In this document: positions 42,272 through 53,570 of the stretch, piece after piece | Position numbering within the stretch: position 1 is the stretch's first letter | How the letters are laid out: each line of letters begins with the position of its first letter | Source of the DNA: Hygrocybe punicea | Lineage: Eukaryota > Basidiomycota > Agaricomycetes > Agaricales > Hygrophoraceae | Direction of reading: 5' to 3' | NCBI GenBank assembly: GCA_963556145.1 | Contig: OY744465.1 | Location: 3,100,001 to 3,164,000, forward strand | Length of the DNA: 64,000 nt | Notes under the pieces: generated by a model | What the model saw: only the letters and a program-made list of their open reading frames with translations | What the model was told of the DNA's origin: nothing | Database searches by the model: none | Position numbers and translations under genes: made by a program

Positions 42272-43415
42272 ACAAATCATGTTGTGAGCTCATACAATAG
42301 CAATAAAATAAGTTACAAACACATACCTTGGTATGACTGTGCACAGGGACGCACAGAGGGAGCACGGTGTCATTGTTGACAACGAGGTTGAGCACTGGCG
42401 TGTAAACTTCCAAAAGCAGATGTTGAACCGCTATTTGGATTCTGCTAAATGCTGTGGCTGACGCGCTTGGGAGCAAAATTCTGGGCTGTAGGCCATTAGC
42501 TACTTCCCTAGAGTCTACAATACATGATCTATATATGTTTGACTGCCTTCAAAAAAACAACCAAGCCAAATGATTAATTTTTCAAACCTGTAGATCAAGT
42601 TATTCATTCAAAACATGTGAATTCATGCAATTTCCAATGCAAATAAATTTTTACTGTGAACTACATTTATAAATTATAGAAAATTCACAAGACCTTTACC
42701 TAGATATAGGGACCTTGTGAAAAATTATTTGGGGTATCAATTACAGAGGAGCCAGTGCTATGCACGAATGAATAGTGTTATTGGCATGGGTCATATGGAC
42801 ATTCAATGGGGACTTGGGACACCTGGGATGAATTTGAGGGGCTGGAGAAAATCAGGACACATCCCATGGTATATTAAAGTATGTACAAAGAGTTGGTACA
42901 AGTACAGGAGGAGTGTGTCTAACAAGTGAGTGAGAATAGTGCTGAGAATGACATTAGACTTAAAATACCACAAGAATCATAATTATGGGCTGAAAAGACA
43001 AAAATGAAGAAAAACATGGTATATGTACTTCCGAACAACTTTCTCCCTACAATCTTCCTCATAGGAGTCCATTTGATGCCATAATTTGACAAAATCATTT
43101 TGGGTGTCAAAAAGTACTAGTTTATCTTTTATTTCATCCACAACTTACTACACAGTGAATATTGTCCAAATGTAATTACAGGGCTTCATAGCCCTTCAAA
43201 AATAATACAACTTTCTCTCTATAACCATATCATTCCATGCAGTACTTCATGAGAATCACAAAACAGCATTGAAAATTCTACTAAGTCCCACATTTCTCAA
43301 TTGATTCAAAAAAGCCCAGTTACTGTCATGCTTTATGCAAACAGCTGTAACATATATCTAACCTGTATATCAAAAGTGTGCCACAAAAATATAAAATTTT
43401 CATCAATATATAGTC
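42272..43415. other. Stretch without a recognisable gene
   Basis: AT-rich DNA inside the inverted-repeat segment. Only short frames occur (for example 42,717-42,929), none with recognisable features. Confidence 0.4.
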
Positions 43416-43675
43416 CAAGTTTGAGCTCATCGTGGGTGGCAATGCCAATGCGCATCGGGATTGTGAGCGCCGGTGATAGCCGCCCTTGATGGTGTTGTCA
43501 ACGAACCTTCATGTGCAACGTTGGAAACATCTGATGTAACATCTGCGACTTAGATAAGTATCTAAATAACTTGTACTCTAAAAGGTATATATTTGAGGAA
43601 TTATTGGCAGTGTGCGAGATTACTAACTATCAAGCTAATTAGCTATGTATCACGTGAGGTTGAGGTGGTATTAGC
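43416..43675 (-). repeat. Right arm of the 270-bp inverted repeat
   Basis: Reverse complement of 40,151-40,420 at about 90% identity, with one 9-bp gap (GGTAATGGC absent). Confidence 0.85.
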
Positions 43676-45740
43676 ATTTTGCAAGTTTCAACTGGTGGTT
43701 TCCAGTGTTCAATGGCTCCTTTGAACACTACCAGTCCTTTAAACACCCTCATTCTGTACCAATTTCTACTGCTAAAAGATATTCTAATTCCTTCTGTGCA
43801 TTATCTGAACCTATCTGGGTATGAATTTTTTATTTATTCAGGAGTATCAATAAAATTAGCAAGTTAATATTCACCCATTAGGGGGGGAATCTGTTCACTC
43901 CTTTGAACACCAATGTTTTGATCATAAAACATTCAAATATTACTGGATTCCCTTGAAAATTAGTATGAGAGGGGAGTTTAAGTATATGAGCCACTTTTTG
44001 TCTACTCAGATTTTGTTCAAGATAAATTGGCCACCTGTGGCATTTTAGGTTATTAATAATTGTGGCCCAATACTGGTGTGTGTTGCAGAAACAAAATAAT
44101 TAAAAAAACAATTAAAAAATAATTGCTTTTACCTGGGGTTCAGACTTTGCACCCTGTCCATGGCATACAACTAAATAAATTCCTTTAAAATTGTAAGAGG
44201 TTCTTCACATATCCTGCTACAACCCTGCCTGCAAAGGCTAAGGATTTCCAGCTAAATTAGAATAATGGTTGAATATTCATAAAATGTTGTCAGTAAATTA
44301 ATACTGAGTCCAGTTGAACTCAAAATGCTTTACCTTTGCAGGAGGACTTGTTGTACATCATGTGGAGAGATATGTGGAAAGTCCTGGAAATTTATTGAGT
44401 AGTATATGAAGACAAATTTACCAAATCCATGAATTGCTGAAAACCTTATGCTGTTTGGTTTGACAAAGAATTTTTGGCACCTAATTTGTTCTAAATAAAA
44501 TCCCTCTAGAGTAAAGGTAGTAGTGTGAGGCTAATAGAAAACATGAGGGATTTTTTGAGAATTTCATATGCCATTATTGTGAAGATATAGTCAACATCCC
44601 ACATTGTACAAGTTACCAAGCAAGCTGCAGTATGTTGACTTTAACATAAGGGCAGCTTTACATTTCATATATTTAAAATATTTGATGTTTTCTCTAGGTC
44701 CTATACTATAATTCACATCTATACTTCAAAGAGATTAGACTACATCTCTGTTCAAGAAAAATCAAATACAAAACACTGGAAATGCTTGATATTCTACTTT
44801 AAATCATTCATGGTGCTGGCAAGGCAGGATACAGAAGTTAGAATACAGCAACTATAATGGAAGGTAAATAAGAGTGATAAATGGTTAATTTGGAGACAGG
44901 TAAGTTATAATAAGAAAGCATTTTTTGGTGTGGCATTTTTTTCCAAATGACCAGAAACATCATTTTTCTTCCATTAAATAAAGTACTGATAATTTATTGT
45001 GTACCTGCAATGAGTCATTTTACAACACAAATAAGGAATAAGCAGAATAACAATTCACAAAGCTCTAGTACCAAAGATAGTACAGATTTCAACAAATTTA
45101 TGAAATTTAATTAATATTGAGCCTTGACATTGCAGTAGCATTTGTAGTGTAACATGTCAACAGTGTCCTGCAAATTTTCTGGTATTTGGTTGGGCATTGC
45201 AGCAAAACAGTGAAAACAAGGCCTGCATCACCAAAAGCAGCACATGAGTTGCTTAGTCATTGCTTAGTCAGTATCACTATCAGTATCTGCAACACACTTC
45301 AGTATCAAGCCTTAATTGTTGTGTTCAATGGTGCCATTGAATACTATACTGTTGGAAATGGTAATCTCATTATCATACATTGTTATGTTGGTCTCAGTCA
45401 TTTCTTCTTTGTCATCAGTCTGGACTGATTAGTCTGTTGTTTGGTTGATTCAGTACCATTCTATTTGGTTTATTCCATTCTTACATGTATATATAATTAG
45501 CATGCTAATGTTCTGGATAGTTGAACATTGGTTACATCATACACCAGACTTCCTCCATCCGTTTTGATACTCTAAGCATAGCTCTAAGTATCGTCAGAGT
45601 CTAACCACTCATATCTGCGCAACCCATTCCTTACATGTACTAGTAGTGTTGGAAATTTAATGTTAATATTGATAACATTATGATATAAAGTATCTCAATC
45701 TGAAAATGACAACTGAGAAGTTTCAGAGAGGGCTGCCCAG
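43676..45740. other. Stretch without a recognisable gene
   Basis: About 2 kb of AT-rich sequence between the inverted repeat and the 3' end of the unit. Frames are short and lack recognisable features. No repeats shared with other parts of the window were noticed. Confidence 0.4.
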
Positions 45741-46439
45741 AAGAACTCGTTCATGCCACGCTGGCGATGGCCCACTTCCCCAAGTGCTTGTCCTAGCCTG
45801 ATTCTTGGTGTTGTACACCAACAATCTTTGCTGTCAAAGCTCTCATAAACAACAAAGTACATTGCTTTTTTGAAAGCTGGATTTCACTCATCTTGTGTCT
45901 TCATCCTACACATCTAGAGCCATCTTGGAGATCTTTGCAAGGGTTTCCTTTCCGTAGCTCCAAATCTCCATTTGGTTCAGTGGTTGTGGAGCTATAACTG
46001 TTTTACTATTCAGGTACATTTGGTTGATATTACAGCAACCCCTAATCATAATTTTATCATCCTAGGAATTATTTTGAAGCCCTTGCTTCCCTCTATCCAC
46101 CTACCACTAAATCAGCAGAATCCAACCGCTGGTTCACAAGGTATTTGACTTTTTCTATCCTCACACTCCTATCTCTTTGTCTTAGAGTATACTCATCCAA
46201 ATCCCTTGATTTTGTAGGCAATTTGGGACCTCTTGGCAACTTCTTTCTGCTGGTATCTTGGCCTTTCCAAGAGACCACTCTGGTCCCGTGACAAGTCACT
46301 TTTTCATTGGCTTTTTCACTTGCGCTTGGCTTTTCATCTCCGATTGATCTGGTACTTCTGGGACTAGTTCTGGACTCGCGTATTATCACTCTCATCAGTT
46401 CTTGCTGTGGCTGTAGTGCTGCACATTGGTTTATTAAAA

Positions 46440-46670
46440 GGAGACTAGAGCAAGGTGAATTACAGAGAAGTGCTACCTCCCTGGGCTCTCTCTACGAGTG
46501 TTACCCCAGTTGCTTGTGATCTAACCAATCACTGCACCGCTCTCTGTAATACAGTGTGTAGGGAGATTGGGCTGGCGGGTTTACAGTTGCCTCCCCTTCC
46601 AATTTGGAAGATTCTCTATTATCAACTACCACTGTTGACACCGATTTCATCTCTTTGAGAATATACTGGT
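46440..46670 (+). repeat. Diverged copia leader fragment
   Basis: Aligns with the reverse complement of 34,200-34,480 at roughly 75%, with shared blocks GAAGTGCTAC, CCCTGGGC, TGTTACCCCAGTTGCT, GTAGGGAGATTGGGCTGGCG, GTTGCCTCCCCTTC and CCGATTTCATCT. No LTR or gag is attached. It lies about 80 bp upstream of the first predicted exon of the TET/JBP-like gene, so it may act as its promoter or leader. The rest of 45,786-46,440 shows no gene. Confidence 0.7.
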
Positions 46671-48022
46671 AGTGTGTACTAGATCCACAGAGAACTGATT
46701 TTCAACCTCGCATCTATCCCAAACTCCCCACTGTCCTTTGACGTACTCATGGATCTCTCTGACTTGATTAATGTGGAAATGTGTGAACAAAATGCTCCGG
46801 TGAGTTCTGAGTACTCATTTTAATTTGAGTTGCTTGCTCAAGGTTCTCATAGGATGATGGCAACCAGTTTGATGCTCCTATGGGTCGAATACCGATCAGA
46901 TGGACTTGGATGTTGCAGTTGTCAACAGAAATCAGGACAATCTATCATGTTCGTTTCTATAACATTATATTTTCTTGCTTTTGTTTAATTCTCCTTCAAT
47001 AGGCCACAATAATCCTGAATCAGACAATCCAGTTCTCTTTGGTATCGGGGATGTATACAGCATATCTCCTCTGGATCCCTATACAACAGAACCGCCCTAC
47101 GACTCGTTTTGGTGTGAAGATCAGATATCCAGGACACCTGTATCGTCACCAGCTGTATTGGTTCCACCTCCCCCCACAAATCCTCCTGAGGGATCTGGAT
47201 TCGTCTATCCTAATGCGCCATCTTATATGTTGGTTCAAGATAACCGTTATCAAAGGGGATACACATATGTAGCCAATTTCGACATGGCTAAGAAAAGCAT
47301 GGTTCTGGAAACACTGCTCCATACCATTACCCCTCCAAACATAGGTCCTAGTTTGGTTGATGGGAAACTTGTACACGTTCCAGTTCCTGGCATGATCCTG
47401 ATGCCTGTTGGCATACCATTCGTTAATCGTATAAATGGCTCCGATAAACATATCATCACCGTCGCCTGCATTCAAACTGTTTCCTCCATGCAACAGTATG
47501 TGTGCGGCCCAGAAGTCAGCAGACTCGCTGATGAAGTACTGGAAATAGCCTTTGGAAAACCACCTGTTATTGGCCAGCCTGCTGTTCCTGCCATATACGA
47601 CCTTGGACTTAAGCACAATGACAGGTCCACAACAGACATTGGCGATCCTCGTAATGGTTCCTCCAGTTTGGCCACAACCAAGATTGAGGGTGATGGACGT
47701 GGCGTAATTGCACCTGCTGTTCAAGTTCAACATCCACAGATATCCCGCCTTCTTCGCATCTGTTACCAGCTGTTCCGACACATCATGCCAGCTTGTATCT
47801 CCAAGCTGGAGTGGGATATGTTTGAGTGGATCTTTTGGGATAACAATGTGCCTGGATTTGGTGGTCCTTTACCGAACAACACTGGTCTGCAAGTCAATGT
47901 ATCATCTGATATCGGTGATCTGGCTTCCATGATTGGTCAGTTCCAGGGGAGATTGCACACCGATCGCAATGATTTTCATCCGGCATTTACTCTTTTTATT
48001 CTGGCTATACGCTTACCTCCAG

Positions 48023-48077
48023 GTACATGTTCTTGTCATATTTCTTTTCTAAATGCATTTATTAACAATCACAATAG
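48023..48077 (+). other. Intron in the TET/JBP-like gene
   Basis: GTACAT..AATAG, 55 bp, phase 1. Removal joins LPP-G-SDSGPFFF in frame; without it the frame stops. Confidence 0.75.
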
Positions 48078-49165
48078 GCAGTGATTCTGGTCCCTTCTTC
48101 TTCCCGAGGCCTGCTTTATACTTCAGGGCAATAAATGTTGCCGTGTTTTTTTCAGTGTTCAAGGGACAGGATCTTCATGGTGGTGAGAAGCCAACTGTAA
48201 ATCCAGATCCAGTTGTGGCAAAGGAGTGGCTGGCGCAGACTGGTCTTGGTCAGCTTGCGGATTTGGTCGGCATGCAAAATCGGGTCGGCATGGTTGTATA
48301 TCCTAATCATGCTGCATTTACATGGATTACCCCATTTCTCGTTACCCCAGTCACAGGCTTTGGAAACATGGGATCTCAGTCACATTTCAGCCATGGATAC
48401 CCTACCTTTGCTAGTGATGGCCTACAAATCTTTGGAGATATCGCAACACACAAGAATTTCCTTGCACGTGACCTTGTGTGTAACTCCTGGAATAGCGCCA
48501 TTCTTGCTGGCATAGATTCCCCTGTGCATCCTTCTGTTATGCTGTCCAGCATGACTTATACCGATGAGAATGGGGAGATTTGTAGGATGGCACCTCTTCC
48601 ATATGATCCGGTCAAAGACAGGTCTGTTGTGCGACGAATGAGAGGATACTACTCATGGTATGTGCACAAGATATGTGATCCACATCATATTCCTATTATG
48701 AAGACGGCATATGGAAATACCCAGTGGCATTTGCGAGAATCATACGAGAATTCACTGGAATCCTCTCGCCCACGACTTGCACCTCTCAATGTCCGACTCC
48801 CTATCAAGCCACGACTTGCAGTTGCTCCAGATCGGGATCCAGTTGCTGCTGATTCAACGCTCTCAACACCTTTTTTGTCATCCCCCCCAGCATCGGTGAT
48901 AGATATCAATTCTGAAGAGCCTAATGCTGTTGCTGCTAATGTCAGACAGTCAGGATCAAAGCGAAAGGCTCTTTCTCCTGTGACCGAACAGTTGGATGAC
49001 TCCCATCTTCCTGAAGCAGATGACACTGTAGAGATTGAGAATGATGATGGCTCAGAGTATGAGATTGAATCTATCCAGGAGGTTGCAATAATTGATGTAA
49101 GTATCGTCTGGATTCTTTCACTTACTCATTACTATTTCCTTTTGTAACTGAAACTCTTTGTTTAG

Positions 49166-49360
49166 GGGATTCCCCAATGGCGTCTAAGATTCAAGGGATA
49201 CGGACCATCTGAGGACTTGTGGTATGAGCATAAGGGAATTGTGTATGTGTTTCTTTTATTCCATACCAATATCTTTGTAATCTTTTGGATTTAGAAAATC
49301 TGCTCCCTGCCTTCTCAAGGAGTTTTATAGGAATCCCCAGAACAATGTTCGTCCCTTACA
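49166..49360 (+). other. Chromodomain-encoding segment
   Basis: Split by a 52-bp intron (49,243 GTATGT to 49,294 TTTAG). The spliced product around EYEIESIQEV..WRLRFKGYG..DLWYEH..LLKEFYRNPQN fits the chromodomain pattern YEVEkI..WKGY..NTWEP..LLkEF, with Trp-Arg-Leu-Arg-Phe-Lys-Gly-Tyr as core. One of the usual aromatic cage positions is a Tyr (DLWYEH). It may bind methylated histone tails and target the enzyme to chromatin. Confidence 0.6.
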
Positions 49361-52300
49361 TGAACTGGTGTCATCAGCTGGGTCCGATGATGATAGCGAC
49401 ACTTTGGATGAGGATTGGGTTGACGACCAAGACCCAAAGCCAAAGAATACATCTTCTGCACGCCCTCAACCCGACATCATAACTGACCCACCCACAAAGC
49501 AACCAAGTTCCTCTGTAACTACGGGCATGCTTGTTATGCCTGTGGTTTCACAGTTTCTCAGTCCTGTGCCTGATACGTCCTTCAAGATGCTCGATATACT
49601 TCTTGATGTGGCCAGACTCCAAGAGGAAGCTATTGCGCTGGATGCTGGTCAGAACCTTGTTGGCAAGCCTATGGATTCCAATACCATTGTCAAGCTTCTT
49701 CGTGATCGTCTTGACCTTGACAATCAGGTCACAGCATTTATGGAACTTGCACCAGAATCAAAGTACACCAACGTATCACCAAATGATGAAGCCACCCTAA
49801 TTTTGAAACAGATCGTTGGCTCAGTCGATATTCTCCCTGCCCTGATGGTGGAATCTGAAAAACTGCATTTTCTCCAAAGAGCTATCCAGTGGCAGATGTG
49901 TCGTTCCTACTTGGTGTTCTGTCAGTGGTATGAAGAAAGTGGCCCACATCTGGCGCGACAGGTGGCTAACAGTCATTGAGAACACACAATTAACGCTACT
50001 TTCCCATCATTTGCAAACTGCGTCAACCATGTCGTACAATATGTCACATGTGTTCGTACTCGACAACAAAGTATTGTTAGTCATGGAACCAAACGACGCA
50101 AGACCTCAGCAAAGACAACCAATGTACCAACTCCACATCCCGAGTTCAATGAAGATTTCACAAGACTTTTACTCATACCCTTCCATCTTGTTGACAATCG
50201 CATCAAGTCCAGTTCTTCTGCCGTCACATCTCTGCCAATTGTGAATCGGACCATCGACAATGGTGATGCAGCACTTTATGCCATTGTTTCAGAAGTCCTC
50301 TTTGCGCTGTGGTGTGATGCACTTATCATCCCCTCACTTGATACAGCGGATAACCTGTTCAACACCTCTCGACGTCGTAAAATTCCTAACGACTCAAAGA
50401 CAACTCGGAACAAGAATGTAGTTGACCGCTCAATTGTTCGAGGTGGGATTGTTATGGCATTAGTTGATATTGTTGGAGAGGGCATACTGGCATCCGATGG
50501 CATCTGCAATTTCCTATCCAGTCCAGCCAGGATGTTTACCAAAAACCTGCAGAAGGATGTCGCATTCGCCAGTAAACTCATTCGGGATTACGCAAGTACT
50601 ATGGAACTTCTCATTACTCATGTTGAGGATTTGCTGGCCGCTAAACCAAAGATAGCAGATTGGTGTGATTACATTGGAAAGTTGGTTAGTGGTGCTCTGG
50701 TGGATCTCGGTGATAGGAGTCTTTCTGCTCTGCCAGGTGGGGCGTCCAAGGGATTGAGATCCAAGAAGAAATGCGTTCCACGGTCCCCACTCAAGCCTGC
50801 TCTTCCCATCAAGAAATTGGAGGACATATTGACAGATTCCAAGGCGCCACATTTTGGTGCTCTTGCTTTAATCTGCCGTGAAGCTTTATCTGTGGATCAT
50901 GGAAAGGGCATTCAAGACCTCCATCTCAATCACGTTCTCTTAGGCCAAACGAAGCCAAAGTACCAACGGACACATACACTTAGTCAGACTTACCCATTCC
51001 GTCACGCCAGCCCATATGCGATTCTGTTTGCAAAACACTTGCCAGCCAGGCAACTCACCGGACGCCTAGGTTTGGCCAATGCATTGGTGTTTATGGTTAG
51101 TTCTCAATGTGAGGACACCGTCAAGTTTTTGAACAGCGTCACATTCTGGTCTGATTCACTGGAGGAATGTATAGAGACTTTTGATCAAATTGTCAGGAAA
51201 AACTCGCATTTCTACACCGATCTACGCTATAATCCCATATCACCATCTTCATCCAAGACCAAGACGAGTAAAGCAGGCGATACAAAGAAGAAAACCGGCT
51301 TTTTTGCCCTGAACAGACACGAGCAGGCAGCCTTAGGGTATATTCATTTTGACTCACCAACCATATGGGGTCAGCCTTCCAGTCAGCTCAGTCTATTCTC
51401 AAAAATCCCCCATCGAGATCCTCTGGTGAATCGTTTTACTGAACTCTTCAGTGATGATTTTCAGACCAGGTGGACGAACTTTCTTGGACCGCTTTTCAAC
51501 CAAGACCCTGCTTCCTTCACAGGAAATAAACCGACATGGAACGATATGCATCAGTTTATTTGCAAGCTCAGTGTAGCTGGCTTAGGATCAACAACATAAT
51601 CCTCCCTTACTGTGTTTCAACTCACAAATAATCTCACACTTGCACGTCTCTGCATGCCTCCTCTTGTAGAAGACGTAACAGCCTGGATATGGAAGATGAA
51701 GAAGGCTGGTGCTTATCGCGGTCTACAGGAACTAGGATTCGATGTCACATCTCTCCACAGGACCCACACATCATTCAAATGTGTGTTCAAACACTTTGAT
51801 GATAACCTGTCGCAGCGTGATCGGTCTTCAATGGGATTTGACATTGGTTGTGGTGTCATTTTTGTGGAGCATATACTGTGCAAAGTCGTTCGCTGGGATA
51901 AGCGCTTGGTGTACAATTGTGGTCAGGGTGCCAGTCTGGTTGGGCTTGGAGATGTAGCGGCTGGTAAGGTAACATGGGCAAAGGGTGCTAATCATGACGA
52001 TGCATCCCTTTTTCCAATTCCTCTTAAAATGAGTCAGGATCGTCTGACAGAGCTTTTGGTTGACGGTAAGATATCTCTTATATATTTGTTATTGGTTCTC
52101 ATATCACCTCTTCAGCTTCTTAGTTCCATTGCCCTAAATTCTGAATACGTCACTTGAACTTTTGACTTGGTTGTTACAAGTTCTTTTAATTTATTAAAAG
52201 ACTCGTTCTTCATCAGACCTGGTTCAGTGAGGGTTCGTAATTAATTAATTAATTAATTGATTAATTAATTAATAAAGTTGATCGCCTATAGACAGAATTT

Positions 52301-53069
52301 TTTTGGGCAAGAGATATGATTCTACTTCTGATACTGGAAAATAAGATGCAGTTGGGGCCATGTGTGGACAAGCTTACATAAGCATCCAAATATGGGTTGT
52401 CTCAGAAAATACAAACTACCTTCTAATTATATTCAAAATATTCATACTGACTTCATTTCTTCTCAGACTCAGCTGAAATTTGAACTGCTGACTAAGATAA
52501 CCATTTCGGGCAAGGTGTGACAGTCACATGTGACCGATCTAACCATATCAGGTAATTTTTGATATTATATACCAAATTGTTTGCTGATCACAATGGTGAC
52601 AGTCACATGTGACCAGTCTAACCATATAAGGCAATTTTACATAAAGTTTGCTAAATTTTATATTGATCACCATAACATTCATTGCATGTAGCAAATCTAA
52701 TTATATAACACACTAATATACATTTCATCATGTGTTTTGGTCTTCGTGGTCCTATTTGAGCTTTAGTAAACAAATACAAATAGATGTAAACAAAGACAAA
52801 TAATATGCTCTCTTATGAATATTATCACTAGACATTTATAAGTGATGTTACAACTTGGCCACATAACAAACAAATACAAATAAACAAATCCAATATGGTT
52901 AGATTACTTTGTATTTCAATTTTGGTTTTGGTCAAGTTTCTTACATAATCATGATTATGTAATCATTAGTCAGATCACCATTTGAACCCAGACTTTGAAC
53001 CTTATTGTGCTTTTGCTTCTTGAACCTGAACCACCACCTTCCCCATTTAGTGCGTTAAGTCCGCGTTTT

Positions 53070-53570
53070 TTGACCTTTTTGGCTTGTTTAAGCTCAGTTT
53101 TTCATATTCAGACTCCGAAAAAATGTTTTCTGGATCAGGTGATGTGCCCGGACCATTCAGGGTCCAATGCTGACATAATGTTTCCTTTTATAGACATAAA
53201 AGTTGAAAATTCTTCGGATTTTCATGCTTTTTCTTTTCTCTGGCTCTGTTTTGTCTCATGGACCACCGGTAATGTCTTTTATTAGTGTAAATTATTATTG
53301 GTTGACATAATCTATCATTTGACAGCGAACCCCCCTGTCAACATTCAAAGTATGTGGAAATTTCACATTTTTTCACCTTTTTTGATTGTATAAGCTCATT
53401 TCTCAACCTACAGGTTTACAGTGGTTCATTTCTGGCTCAGGTATGAATGTCTTACCATTTAAGATCACATGCTGACATAATATTTCCATATATAGCCTTA
53501 AAATTTGAAATTTTGTGGATTTTTTCGATTTTTACTGCTCTTTGTGCTGGAATTTGTATTGGTATGTTGT
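53070..53570 (+). repeat. Diverged tandem duplication upstream of replicase E
   Basis: Bases 53,075-53,240 and 53,370-53,530 share TTTTTGACC/ACC..AAGCTCA, GGATCAGGT/GGCTCAGGT, TGCTGACATAATRTTTCC and a TATAGxC..AAARTTGAAA block, about 300 bp apart. Both contain GT..AG-like signals, so the first exon of replicase E may be misplaced by the duplication. Confidence 0.5.

Larger units (their letters stand above)
38067..45785 (+). mobile_element. Large Hel-A-ended unit (7.7 kb) with nested Hel-B
   Basis: The left end is TACGAGTTCTTCCAT with the Hel-A palindrome and about 600 bp of conserved Hel-A 5' region. The right end is AAGAACTCGTTCATGCC, stem-loop GCCACGCTGGCGATGGC and CTTCCCCAAGT at 45,785. 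No other Hel-A terminus lies between, so the simplest reading is one long Helitron. Its contents are a minisatellite, an inverted-repeat segment (40,151-43,675), a triplet tract, Hel-B copy 3 and 2.1 kb of AT-rich DNA (43,676-45,740) without genes. It does not hold a replicase. The interior may be captured sequence. The alternative, two unrelated partial elements, cannot be excluded. Confidence 0.6.
46750..52065 (+). pseudogene. TET/JBP-like 2OG-Fe(II) dioxygenase with chromodomain, two nonsense codons
   Basis: A multi-exon gene. An ATG at 46,750 (MDLSDLINVEM) and a short second exon are likely but not proven; the main exon is open from 46,975. Intron 48,023-48,077 splits the dioxygenase fold: HTD (His 47,956, first iron ligands) with DRND, then FFFPRP and FKGQDLHGG (His 48,176, distal ligand) and NRVGMVVYPN, whose Arg fits the 2-oxoglutarate site. 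Introns 49,097-49,165 and 49,243-49,294 lead into WRLRFKGYGPSEDLW..LLKEFYRNP, a chromodomain-like block. The remaining 900 codons are one frame with TGA at 49,977 and TAA at 51,597 and no recognised domain. TET/JBP enzymes oxidise 5-methylcytosine or thymine; fungal ones are often linked to KDZ transposons. The last exon ends at 52,065, before the Helitron at 52,175. Confidence 0.65.

Noticed and set aside
46750..52065. KDZ transposase
   Set aside because: The C-terminal 900 codons show none of the cysteine clusters or acidic triad blocks I associate with KDZ transposases. The link to KDZ elements remains only an expectation from other fungi.
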